A stretch of DNA of 64,000 nucleotides from Deltaproteobacteria bacterium UBA5205 (GTDB lineage Bacteria > Desulfobacterota > Syntrophorhabdia > Syntrophorhabdales > Syntrophorhabdaceae), in contig DHVP01000023.1 of the NCBI GenBank assembly GCA_002412715.1, positions 32,823 through 96,822 on the forward strand, given 5' to 3'. The translations under genes were made by a program, and so were the position numbers. The notes under the pieces are model-generated. The model ran no database searches, was not told where the DNA came from, and was given only the letters and a program-made list of their open reading frames with translations. Below, one piece after another: positions 53,270 to 60,883 of the stretch. How positions within the stretch are numbered: position 1 is the stretch's first letter; every line of letters begins with the position of its first letter.

Positions 53270-53327
53270 CCGTATGTCGCATAGACTGGCGTTTGTCGCA
53301 TAACGTCCCAAAACTGGGAGGCAAACC

Positions 53328-53756
53328 GTGCCGTACCTGATAAAGCTCATCACGGGAAAAGAAAAGAAGCTGATCAGGCTGTTCGGCCTTCACGGTATAG
53401 AACTCACCCGCATCCCGGTCAGCGAATACCTTATCTGTCATGATCCAAAATGTCGGGAACTCAGATATCTGGACACCATAGAGGGCTACATCCGCTCATT
53501 GGACGAAATTTCCGATGAAGAAGCGTCGGCACTTGTTCTTCAGAAGACAGAAATCGAGGCCGCCGATGACGAGGATATTGCGGTGGGCAATATCGTGACC
53601 GTTACGGACGGCGAATACGAAGGGCACAGCGGGATTGTCAGGACAATCGGGCATGATGAAATCAAAGTTGACATGGTCCTCTTTGGCAGAATGCATGTAG
53701 CACGGTTTGCACGGCATCAGGTTAGATTGGCCAAGACACCTGAGGTTTGGTGGTAG
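53328..53756 (+). CDS. NusG/RfaH-like antitermination protein
   Basis: The 142-residue protein has an N-terminal NGN-like domain (YLIKLITGKEKKLIRLF, then EYLICHDPKCRELRYLDTIEGYI) and a C-terminal KOW motif at about residues 86-104 (VGNIVTVTDGEYEGHSGIV). Element-borne NusG paralogues (RfaH, TraB/ActX-like groups) help polymerase read long transfer operons. It starts with GTG after a GGGAGG site and opens the operon with the HD-domain gene. It would suit the 23-kb tra operon. Confidence 0.75.
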   Translation: MPYLIKLITGKEKKLIRLFGLHGIELTRIPVSEYLICHDPKCRELRYLDTIEGYIRSLDEISDEEASALVLQKTEIEAADDEDIAVGNIVTVTDGEYEGHSGIVRTIGHDEIKVDMVLFGRMHVARFARHQVRLAKTPEVWW

Positions 53757-53758
53757 TC

Positions 53759-54265
53759 ATGAAACAAGAGGGCCGAATCACCGGTTACTCGGTCAACAAG
53801 AAACATATATCGATCAAGGTGGAGATTCTTGGCAATGTCTCGCCGGCGACGGTCGAGGAACTGCAAGGATGCAAAGGAAAGATGAAAACCCTCAGGCTGG
53901 ACACGTTGCAGCTGGTGGGTGAGATAGCCTCGATCAGCTTGAGCAGCACCACGGCATTCCTTGTTCATGCGGAAAAATACGAGTATATCAACAAGATCCT
54001 CTTCAGCATCACGAACAAAGACATGGTGCATATTCACGTCAGTGACAAGGTGGAAGACAAGATCCTGCTGTTTCTCGATGAAGCGGCCAGACTTTCGGGC
54101 AAGAAGAGGGCCCAGTTGCTTTATGAGATCACCTCTTTCAAAAACATCAAGGGCAAGAAGACGGTGTTCCACCTGTCGGACGAGCAGAAGAAGGTCGTTC
54201 TCGACAAGCTCAACAAGATCCTCCATGGAAAGGGCGAAGCCCTGGCAAAGGCGTCCGGGTCGTAA
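53759..54265 (+). CDS. Hypothetical protein
   Basis: ATG 53759 lies just after the NusG-like stop. The 168-residue protein is soluble and mixed alpha/beta; the N-terminal part (GRITGYSVNKKHISIKVEI) is beta-rich and the C-terminal part is Lys-rich. No family recognised. It is co-transcribed with the NusG-like and HD-domain genes. Confidence 0.6.
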   Translation: MKQEGRITGYSVNKKHISIKVEILGNVSPATVEELQGCKGKMKTLRLDTLQLVGEIASISLSSTTAFLVHAEKYEYINKILFSITNKDMVHIHVSDKVEDKILLFLDEAARLSGKKRAQLLYEITSFKNIKGKKTVFHLSDEQKKVVLDKLNKILHGKGEALAKASGS

Positions 54266-54274
54266 GGACAGGCC

Positions 54275-55543
54275 ATGTTCGATACGTTGAAGACCATCGT
54301 CGGTATTCTATTCGAGAAAGAGCCCGAAAAACCAAGGAACATCGTTGTCTCGCTGGACGAACTCTGCCGGATATGGTTGCCTTACAATAATTCCTTCCAG
54401 CCCGTGGCCAAACCCACCGGCCCACAGACCACAGCGCCACCGGAAACCCCATCCGCCACCGACGAGACCCCCGTGGCATCGCCCGAGCCGCTTCCAGTGG
54501 TTCCGGAAAACATGCCGTCGGCCCAAGAGTCAGGCAGAAAGCTGATCGAGTTTAACACGTTTTATGAGGAGGTCATCGAGCCCTATCGTAGTATCCTGGT
54601 TTCCCAGGGCCTCCTCGAGGGGGTTAACCGCATTCTCGATGTTCTCAACAAGCACGGGAACTGCCCGTCTATCGTAACGGGCGGGGCCGACTGGGAAAAA
54701 GGAACGATCACGCCCATACGGGAAGCATTGCTGAAGGTGAGCCTTAGGGAGCACACCTTCCGCGTCACAAGAAACGCGGTCAGATTAATGAAGGAAATTT
54801 ACCACGACAGCATCGGTATGGCGCCTGCCACGATCATCGCAGCGCTCTGCCACGACATCGGCAAAATAACCCGGCCTCAAGACAGAGCCGGAAGCCGGCC
54901 GTCAAAAAGCGACCATGTAATCTTATCGCTGGAGTTCGTTCACGAGGTGTTTGATGTCGAATTCGGCGGGTACCTGATAAACCTCGTAAAAACCGCAATA
55001 AGAGACCATCATGGTCCGAGTGCCAACCAGTTCACACTTCTACTCAAGGAGGCGGACAGTATGGCCAGAGCTACGGAAGTCGCCGAAAATAGCTCCGGCA
55101 AAGTTTCGGAATGGGACGACTGGTTCAGTTCCAAAGAGCTCCTCGGGTTGATCAAGCCCTATGTTAACCGCACTCAGACGGGAAGTGTCCAGAAGGCCTT
55201 CTCCATGAATGGAACGGTCTATCTTGACCATACCTTCCTGCATGAAACGGCCCGGAAAATGGCGGCGGATAAGGGGGTTCTGGACGTCACGCTCTCTCGG
55301 GACGAGGACAAGGAGACAGCTTTGAGGAAGATCCTTGAGTCGATGCGGCAGAGCGGGCACCTCTCAGAGGAGCTGGGCAAAGGATACATCAACAGAAAAT
55401 ACGACGTGCAGTTGGAACGGCAGAAGAAAAGTTTATGGTTGGTTCCCGTCAAGCTCAATGCCTTCGACGGTCCGGAAGAGATCGAGGCGGTCAAGAACAC
55501 GTACGCGGCCGTCATAAAGGACATCAGGCCTGCCGGGCGGTAA
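54275..55543 (+). CDS. HD-domain protein, paralogue 1 (possible MobH-like relaxase or phosphohydrolase)
   Basis: The 422-residue protein has a Pro/Thr-rich linker (about 45-85), then an HD domain: REHTFRVTRNAVRLM with the first His, AALCHDIGK near residue 191, SDHVILSLEFV and RDHHGP with further His residues, and LKEADSMAR with the last Asp. The C-terminal part (FSMNGTVYLDHTFLHETARKMAADKGVLD) aligns with the protein at 57614, so the two are full-length paralogues. HD proteins hydrolyse nucleotides, but MobH relaxases of SXT/IncA/C-type elements also have an HD core. No other relaxase candidate is visible in this window. Confidence 0.65.
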   Translation: MFDTLKTIVGILFEKEPEKPRNIVVSLDELCRIWLPYNNSFQPVAKPTGPQTTAPPETPSATDETPVASPEPLPVVPENMPSAQESGRKLIEFNTFYEEVIEPYRSILVSQGLLEGVNRILDVLNKHGNCPSIVTGGADWEKGTITPIREALLKVSLREHTFRVTRNAVRLMKEIYHDSIGMAPATIIAALCHDIGKITRPQDRAGSRPSKSDHVILSLEFVHEVFDVEFGGYLINLVKTAIRDHHGPSANQFTLLLKEADSMARATEVAENSSGKVSEWDDWFSSKELLGLIKPYVNRTQTGSVQKAFSMNGTVYLDHTFLHETARKMAADKGVLDVTLSRDEDKETALRKILESMRQSGHLSEELGKGYINRKYDVQLERQKKSLWLVPVKLNAFDGPEEIEAVKNTYAAVIKDIRPAGR

Positions 55544-55602
55544 CCCGCCAAAAATAGGGGAGGCGAGCCGCTGGCCGGGTGGCCATGCGGCATACATGAG
55601 AC

Positions 55603-55890
55603 ATGAACGAACTTAACACATTATTTGACGGCATTCAGTGCACAAACATCCTGGATTACCTTAACCCGCTCCGATATATCAGCCATGACCAGTACATGAT
55701 ATTCATGAAGAACCTCTTCAACACAATCCTGCAGGGATTCTGGTCGAAGCTGCTCGCGAGCGCATCGTTGTTCCTTGCATTCTTCTTCGGGGTTTACCGT
55801 CAGCGCATCGGGGCGGGCATAAGCCTGTATTTCCTGGCCATCATCATAGCCTACGGCGGCGGTCTGGCGAAAGCACTGTTTGGCATTTGA
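55603..55890 (+). CDS. Small membrane protein (95 aa)
   Basis: Two hydrophobic spans (KLLASASLFLAFFFGVY and ISLYFLAIIIAYGGGLA) after a soluble N-terminus with one Cys. It lies between the HD-domain gene and another membrane protein and is probably co-transcribed. No family recognised; it could be a membrane partner of the coupling protein or relaxase. Confidence 0.55.
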   Translation: MNELNTLFDGIQCTNILDYLNPLRYISHDQYMIFMKNLFNTILQGFWSKLLASASLFLAFFFGVYRQRIGAGISLYFLAIIIAYGGGLAKALFGI

Positions 55891-55899
55891 GGAGGGATC

Positions 55900-56631
55900 G
55901 TGTCATCAAGAGATCAGGGAGACAGGTCAGGAAACGATATCACCCCGGTAGGGGTGTCAGCCTCCACCCGGCCGAAGTCGTTCATCGACGTCGTGTCCAT
56001 AATCGAGGGTTATTTCCTGGCAGAGAAGGATGGCAATAGCCTACCCAGCAATCTGCTTACCTTGAAGGGAAAGATCATAATAAGCGAGGTAGGGTTCAAG
56101 GGCGCCGCTGTCAGCGGCATCATCAGCATATTGCTTACCCCTTTCTGCGTGGGGGTGCTGCAGAAGTACATTCCGATCTTCGGCAGCTACGAGTTCACGC
56201 TGTTCGACGAAGCCTTCGCCATGGCGCTGACCATAAGCTTTGCCCTGGGCTACGGGCTCATAATCGCCACGATCGGCAAGTATTATATCGGGAATCTCTC
56301 AAAGAGGGCGATAAACTGGCTCATGCTGGGGCTTTCGGCCGCATGTGCCCTGAAGATCGTCATCGCCTTCGTGTTATATAACATGCTCTACGTGCTGGTC
56401 CTTGACCCGCACCGAACGGCGCGGTTTCTCCTGAAGTTCCGCCCGCACGTTTCCTACGGCACCCTCGACAGGATCTACACTATCCTCATGGAGTTCAAGC
56501 CTATCCTGCTGACATCGGCGAATTTCGTGATCCTCACGACGTTGCTCATGATATGCGTGCCGTGGATCTTCATATATTTTTCCTCGAGAAGGACGAAGAA
56601 ACTCATAAAAAGAGAAGAATTGTGGAAGTAA
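55900..56631 (+). CDS. Multi-span membrane protein (243 aa)
   Basis: A GTG-started gene with GAGGAGG upstream. After a disordered N-terminus the product has about four membrane spans (including AAVSGIISILLTPFCVGVL, MALTISFALGYGLIIATIG, LGLSAACALKIVIAFVLY and FVILTTLLMICVPWIFIYF). No family recognised. It follows the small membrane protein by 9 nt. Confidence 0.6.
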   Translation: MSSRDQGDRSGNDITPVGVSASTRPKSFIDVVSIIEGYFLAEKDGNSLPSNLLTLKGKIIISEVGFKGAAVSGIISILLTPFCVGVLQKYIPIFGSYEFTLFDEAFAMALTISFALGYGLIIATIGKYYIGNLSKRAINWLMLGLSAACALKIVIAFVLYNMLYVLVLDPHRTARFLLKFRPHVSYGTLDRIYTILMEFKPILLTSANFVILTTLLMICVPWIFIYFSSRRTKKLIKREELWK

Positions 56632-56635
56632 CAGA

Positions 56636-56678
56636 AGTAATACACCGCTAATTAATATTTTTATTAGGTCATTCCGAA
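56636..56678 (+). promoter_or_regulatory. Element-wide repeated motif, full-length copy 4
   Basis: AGTAATAC, then after 22 nt TAGGTC within ATATTTTTATTAGGTC, then ATTCCGAACAT. It is just after the stop of the preceding gene and directly before the hairpin-rich, ORF-free region. Confidence 0.6.
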
Positions 56679-56679
56679 C

Positions 56680-57165
56680 ATTGCAGTTCAACATTAGACC
56701 TGAGAAGTTCAGACATAATATCACCCTCCGGTTCTTTTCTCAAAGGACAACCGGGAACCCACCTATTATCCCCACCAATACCTGATTCCCAAATCAGGAG
56801 ACTATTCAGAAGCCCGTTTTCTTTACATAAAGGACCCTGCCAATTTATACGCATGACTTTGGCTGACTGGAAAGAACGGTCCTAACGGAGAGAACAAACA
56901 GCGACCCTCGCTGTCTTCTGACGTATCACCCCTGACACTCTTGGGATTCTGCTGGAAAGCAGCCTCTGGCAATCCCGAGGAAGACACATCCTTAGTCAAG
57001 GAGGCTTCATACATAACGTGCGCGAGTTGCAACACCGAAAGACGGTTATGACTGTGTGGGGGAAGACGCGCTTGCGTACTATATCGGCACCGGGCATGTG
57101 AAAGCTCTCGCCATGTAGCATGGCCAGTCACCACAAGGGCGGAACCTTTTCCGCCCTTTTTTTGT
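56680..57165 (+). ncRNA. Candidate large structured RNA
   Basis: About 480 bases without a supported gene between motif copy 4 and a strong terminator. Pairings that I can trace: a closing stem TCAGAAG (56806-56812) with CTTCTGA (56915-56921), enclosing nested CCGTT/AACGG (56814, 56884), GGACC/GGTCC (56832, 56878) and GCCAA/TTGGC (56839, 56859), plus hairpin ACAGCGA-CCC-TCGCTGT (56898-56914). Next, CTTGGGATT/AATCCCGAG encloses CTGCT-GGAA-AGCAG with a GNRA tetraloop (56940-56979). Then CATAAC/GTTATG (57012, 57045) and GCCATG-TAG-CATGGC (57110-57124). TGTCTTC at 56912 can instead pair with GAAGACA at 56980, a possible switch. No known RNA class was recognised. Confidence 0.45.
57135..57164 (+). 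terminator. Rho-independent terminator of the structured region
   Basis: AAGGGCGGAA, short loop, TTCCGCCCTT and a run of T residues. It has no gene upstream within 500 nt, so it most likely ends a non-coding transcript. Confidence 0.85.
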
Positions 57166-57179
57166 GCCCTCGGTGGCAA

Positions 57180-57187
57180 GGTAATAT
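57180..57187 (+). promoter_or_regulatory. Repeated motif core (GGTAATAT)
   Basis: Lies after the terminator and 29 nt before the actin-like gene remnant, pointing towards it. Confidence 0.4.
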
Positions 57188-57215
57188 CAACGTAACAATC
57201 CATGAAAGAAGCATT

Positions 57216-57391
57216 ATGGAGCCGAACAATTGTGTGGGCATCGACATGGGATATGGATCCATAGGAACAGACAGAACGCAATGTTCCCGACTTCCGTCGC
57301 CGAATTCAGTTTAGGTGATGAGGCGATGCTCTCTGGTTTCGAGCGGGTGCGCGTTAACTTTCCCGCCGGGAAGTCCCCTTCCGTGAGGTAG
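57216..57391 (+). pseudogene. Actin-like (ParM/Alp-type) ATPase N-terminal remnant, frameshifted
   Basis: The first frame reads NNCVGIDMGYGSIGTDRT, like the phosphate-1 motif of bacterial actin-like segregation ATPases (hGIDhGYGxxK). A second frame starting at 57281 continues MFPTSVAEFSLGDEAML and NFPAGKSPSVR before a stop, like the following FPS segment of that family. A one-base shift between them and the early stop indicate decay. The remaining fold is missing. If correct, the element once had a ParM-type partition system. Alternative: two unrelated chance frames. Confidence 0.35.
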
Positions 57392-57423
57392 GGGATGCGA
57401 AGGCCTTGTTGCATCCGAGATAA

Positions 57424-57431
57424 AGTAATAT
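57424..57431 (+). promoter_or_regulatory. Repeated motif core (AGTAATAT)
   Basis: Lies 183 nt before the second HD-domain gene; AGTAGGCC follows about 20 nt later as a weak second half. Confidence 0.4.
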
Positions 57432-57573
57432 ACCTGTACAATCCCTTCAGTAGGCCGCTTCACTTGTGCCGAGTTTCACCCCAACCGTCCGGTCAGATAC
57501 TTCTGAAAAACGGTTCCTGGCTGGCACGGACATTTTGTCCCGAAGCAATTTCCACCATAAATTCCACGACACT

Positions 57574-57597
57574 ATATAATAAATATTTTTATTATAT
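57574..57597 (+). promoter_or_regulatory. AT-rich dyad operator upstream of HD paralogue 2
   Basis: ATATAATAA and TTATTATAT form a perfect 9-bp inverted repeat around a 6-nt centre, ending 16 nt before the ATG. Its right part (AATATTTTTATTA) also matches the second half of repeated motif copy 4. Confidence 0.5.
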
Positions 57598-57613
57598 CCG
57601 GAGGGCAATTGAC

Positions 57614-59194
57614 ATGGAAAAAATGGCGATTTTGGAGCAGATTCAGGAGTTGAGCCCGGCGGAACAACGGACGCTTTTCGTCGACTGGATGACACAGGAG
57701 GGCACGGCGAAGAGGGCGCTGACCTACCTCGAACTGGGCCTCGACCTTAAGGTCATTCGGTATAACCGGGACATCCTCGACCGTCTCCTTAACGGAGTGT
57801 GGTCTTACATAGAAACTCACGGCAAGACAAGAACGGCCAACATGAAACGGATCAAGAAGCTCAAGGCGGTGTTCACAAAGGATATGAGCCTTCTGCCCTC
57901 CGACGTGGCTCTCAAACACCTGCGGCAAGCTAGGCTGCCCCAGATGCTGTACTCCGGGGTGCTGCACGATGCCCAGGTAGCCAAGAAACAAGCACGGGAT
58001 TGGCTGGACTACCATGCATATAAGGGTGGCGAGGTCCGCAAGTACACGCGGGGCGAAAACCCCCCTAACGGTAATGAAGCTGACTCTACGCCTGAACCTG
58101 TCAACAAAAGCGCAAAACGCGGGGCGAAAAAAACACCTAAGATAGTGAAGGAACCTGTGAGAGTGGAATCACTGCGGCCGGTCGTGGAACTCCAAGAGGC
58201 GGTACGCCCCTATCGGGGACTCATTGAAACTCTCGGCTCGCTGAAAGTGGTGCGGCTCCTGATCGACAAGCTGGAGCACAATCTGTACGTGCCCTCACTG
58301 GTGCTCTCTGGCAACGGGAAGACAGAACCAGAAATGAAGACCGCCAAAGAGTTCCCGGAATGGTTCGATGTAATGCGCGACACGAGCCTCTTCGATCACA
58401 CCCTCTGCGTCCTTCTTGAAGCCATCAAGCTCGCAGAGAAAACGCTCGGCGAGACCTTCCTTCCCATGGTCATCACCACGGCCCTGGCCCATGACACGGG
58501 CAAGATACCCGACGTGTTCGAGGGTTCCAGCTCCATACGGGGCCACGAACACAGAAGCGCTGGATACCTCCAGAGGCTTTTTCAGGGGGAAAGCAACTCG
58601 AAAATGCTCAAGCCGGCGCTGGCCGCTGTCCTCCACCATCACGCCGGGCCAAAGGACAACGACCCCGTTGCCAGGATCCTCATGCAGGCGGACGCGGTAG
58701 CCAGGGAAAAAGCCATGGCGGCTCGCAACCCGTCCATGGTACGCAAGCCGATTGAGCAGTGGCTTACGCCGAATGACCTTGCCCGGGCGATACTCCCCTC
58801 CGTAAACATCCTCGACGGGCGCCGGCACTGGCAGGCAATGTCTTTCAGGGGCGGTATCTACTGCATGTACGGCCACATCCTCAAGTGCGTCACGAGCCTC
58901 GCAAAAGAGAAGGGCATCCTCGATTACCGGTTCGTCCGGCAATCGAAAGCTGAAAACATCGAGATCCTGAGAGAGGTCATAGACATCCTCCGCGGGGGCG
59001 ATCGCCTCGCCCGGGAGATATACGCCGGCCACTACTGCCGGAGGTTCCACCTGATCGTCAACAATCCCAACATCCCGGACAAGGACCTCGACCTCGTTCC
59101 GATCAGGGGCGACATGTTCGGTGTATTGCCCTCGGAACTCGAGGCCCGCAAGACGGATTACCTGAAACTCATCGTCGACATCTCTCCCGCCTGA
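57614..59194 (+). CDS. HD-domain protein, paralogue 2 (possible MobH-like relaxase or phosphohydrolase)
   Basis: I use the ATG at 57614 with CCGGAGG upstream (526 aa). An N-terminal helical region (about 180 aa, KRAKK-type basic linker at its end) precedes the part shared with the protein at 54275: AVRPYRGLIETLG, then an HD core with SLFDHTLCVLLEAIKLA, ALAHDTGK near residue 292, RGHEHRSAGYLQRLF, VLHHHAGP and LMQADAVARE, and a C-terminal module (MSFRGGIYCMYGHILKCVTSLAKEKGILD, shown in part). All five metal-ligand positions are present. Size and HD core are compatible with a divergent MobH relaxase; a nucleotide phosphohydrolase is equally possible. Confidence 0.65.
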   Translation: MEKMAILEQIQELSPAEQRTLFVDWMTQEGTAKRALTYLELGLDLKVIRYNRDILDRLLNGVWSYIETHGKTRTANMKRIKKLKAVFTKDMSLLPSDVALKHLRQARLPQMLYSGVLHDAQVAKKQARDWLDYHAYKGGEVRKYTRGENPPNGNEADSTPEPVNKSAKRGAKKTPKIVKEPVRVESLRPVVELQEAVRPYRGLIETLGSLKVVRLLIDKLEHNLYVPSLVLSGNGKTEPEMKTAKEFPEWFDVMRDTSLFDHTLCVLLEAIKLAEKTLGETFLPMVITTALAHDTGKIPDVFEGSSSIRGHEHRSAGYLQRLFQGESNSKMLKPALAAVLHHHAGPKDNDPVARILMQADAVAREKAMAARNPSMVRKPIEQWLTPNDLARAILPSVNILDGRRHWQAMSFRGGIYCMYGHILKCVTSLAKEKGILDYRFVRQSKAENIEILREVIDILRGGDRLAREIYAGHYCRRFHLIVNNPNIPDKDLDLVPIRGDMFGVLPSELEARKTDYLKLIVDISPA

Positions 59195-59526
59195 GAAGCC
59201 TTCCGATAATCCTCAAAACGGGGTATGAGCGAAGGCCTGCTATCCCCTGCCTCAAGCTCGAAAAATGCAACAGAGACCCCTTTCCGGCCAATTCCCGGGG
59301 CATAAACCTTCCATCGCAACCCCCCGAATCATCCTGTTTCCCGGGCAAAGTAATATCCTCGGCAGCCGCACAGCACCACTCGGCTGCCAAAAAAAGACCT
59401 GATATGCTAAAATCCGTCCGGGTAATTGCAGGAATCACAAGAACGACCGTATTTGACGCATCGCAGGGTCATGCATCCGGTCTGTGCAAGGGGTCGGGTC
59501 TGTGCAAAAAATAAAAGGGGTTCTCC
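59195..59526. other. Intergenic stretch before the NUC1 gene
   Basis: No supported gene. It contains a repeated motif core at 59349, a strong hairpin GGCAGCCG/CGGCTGCC (59361-59388) followed by A residues, and a direct repeat GGTCTGTGCAA at about 59480 and 59497. Confidence 0.4.
59349..59356 (+). promoter_or_regulatory. Repeated motif core (AGTAATAT)
   Basis: A core copy 171 nt upstream of the secreted nuclease gene, pointing towards it and followed by an 8-bp hairpin. Confidence 0.4.
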
Positions 59527-60300
59527 GTGCATATCAAATCCAGAATAGCCGTATTCGTCCTGTCCATCTTCCTGTGCAGCCTGACCGCGGTGTTCGCGGG
59601 TCCCCTAGAGGACTGCGCCGAATACGCCGCGCTCGGCGTCCCGGGTCAGCAGGGAGATCTGCTGTGCAGGGCAGAGCATCTTCTCGCCCATCACCCGGAA
59701 TACAAAACTCCCCTCTGGGTCATAGAGCGCCTGACGAAAGAGAAGGCGACGAGCAAGGTCGTCCCCAGGTACAACAAGTTCCAGGCCGATCCCGGTCGTC
59801 CGAGGGGCGGCCGCGCCGAGCTGTCCGACTACAGGGGCAGCGGCTACGACAGGGGACACATGGCGCCGTCGGCCGACATGCGATGGAATAAAAGGGCCAT
59901 GGTCGAGTGTTTCTACCTATCCAACATGGTACCGCAGGTAGGGGCGGGCATGAACCGGGGGATCTGGAAGGACCTCGAGGAATATACCCGTACCTGGGCC
60001 GTCAATCGCGGGGAGCTCTTCGTGTTCACGGGACCCATCTACGCGGGTCCCATCATGACCATCGGCAGGAATGCTATCGCCGTGCCCTCTCACCTGTACA
60101 AGATCATCTACGACCCGGCAAGGAAAGAGGCCATCGCCTTCATCATGCCGAACCGGCCGCTCAATACAGCCGACATGCCGTCCTACATAGTGTCCGTGCG
60201 CGACGTGGAGGCGGCCACGGGCCTCAATTTCCTTTCCAGCCTGGAGCAGGAGTTGCAGGACACCGTGGAGACCGCGAAGGCAAGCTCTCTATGGAATTAG
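59527..60300 (+). CDS. Secreted DNA/RNA non-specific endonuclease (NUC1 family)
   Basis: A signal peptide (IAVFVLSIFLCSLTAVFAGP) is followed by the beta-beta-alpha-metal nuclease core: the catalytic DRGHMAPSADM near residue 107 and the metal-binding Asn in FYLSNMVPQVGAGMN near residue 133. 257 residues is normal. The start is GTG. Such periplasmic nucleases occur on conjugative elements and may degrade competing incoming or extracellular DNA. Confidence 0.9.
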   Translation: MHIKSRIAVFVLSIFLCSLTAVFAGPLEDCAEYAALGVPGQQGDLLCRAEHLLAHHPEYKTPLWVIERLTKEKATSKVVPRYNKFQADPGRPRGGRAELSDYRGSGYDRGHMAPSADMRWNKRAMVECFYLSNMVPQVGAGMNRGIWKDLEEYTRTWAVNRGELFVFTGPIYAGPIMTIGRNAIAVPSHLYKIIYDPARKEAIAFIMPNRPLNTADMPSYIVSVRDVEAATGLNFLSSLEQELQDTVETAKASSLWN

Positions 60301-60312
60301 CGGCTAAATAAC

Positions 60313-60343
60313 TTGCAAACCCGGCCGCGACAGGTATTATAAT
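60313..60343 (+). promoter_or_regulatory. Putative sigma-70 promoter for HU
   Basis: TTGCAA and an overlapping TATTAT/TATAAT box (spacer 16 or 19 nt) lie just before the AAGGAGG site of the HU gene. Confidence 0.45.
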
Positions 60344-60370
60344 GGAAACCCAATTCAAGGAGGAACGTAC

Positions 60371-60643
60371 ATGAACAAGAAGCAACTGTCGGATTTCACT
60401 GCGGAGCATGCAGGATTAACGAAAGCAAAGGCCGAGGCGGCAGTCGATGCCGTCTTCACTGCCATAGCCGATGCCCTGGGTAACGGTGACGACGCGACCT
60501 TCGTCGGTTTCGGCACCTTCTCCGTGGCTGAGCGCGGCGCCCGCAAAGGCAGAAACCCGCAGACAGGCGCGGAGATGGACATACCCGCCAGCAAGACCGT
60601 CAAATTCAAGGCCGGCAAGGATCTCAAGGAAAAACTCCGTTAA
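60371..60643 (+). CDS. HU-family DNA-binding protein
   Basis: A 90-residue HU/IHF-type protein: MNKKQLSDFTAEHAGLTKAKA at the start and the DNA-binding arm GFGTFSVAERGARKGRNPQTG near residue 50, ending VKFKAGKDLKEKL. HU bends DNA and is used in replication, recombination and transfer-origin complexes. It has its own promoter and terminator. Confidence 0.95.
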   Translation: MNKKQLSDFTAEHAGLTKAKAEAAVDAVFTAIADALGNGDDATFVGFGTFSVAERGARKGRNPQTGAEMDIPASKTVKFKAGKDLKEKLR

Positions 60644-60654
60644 TGGCTACCTCA

Positions 60655-60713
60655 GGGCCCCGCGCATCGTTGTCTCACCATCGCCCCCCACGGCTCGGCG
60701 GGGCCCTTTTTAT
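60655..60713 (+). terminator. Rho-independent terminator after HU
   Basis: GGGCCCCGC (60655-60663) pairs with GCGGGGCCC (60698-60706), followed by TTTTTATT. The loop is long (about 34 nt). Confidence 0.65.
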
Positions 60714-60819
60714 TCTCATCGTTTTATTTCCAACCCTTTAACCTCCCGTCTACAGCTGGATCGAGCCACTCAATAGCCACTGTTCCTGCATTGCCTCTCC
60801 CGGAACCTTCCTGATCATA

Positions 60820-60858
60820 AGTAATACACCTGCAACAGTATCTTCATTAGACTTCGAA
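60820..60858 (+). promoter_or_regulatory. Element-wide repeated motif, full-length copy 5
   Basis: AGTAATAC, then after 21 nt TAGAC within AGTATCTTCATTAGAC, then TTCGAA. It ends 25 nt before the small exported protein gene, and the sliding-clamp gene follows. Confidence 0.6.
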
Positions 60859-60883
60859 AAATATGCCATAAAAGGAGACAACC

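Noticed and set aside
56823..57281. Minus-strand frame (152 codons) across the structured region
   Set aside because: No start signal, low-complexity composition, and the opposite strand has the terminator and nested stems.
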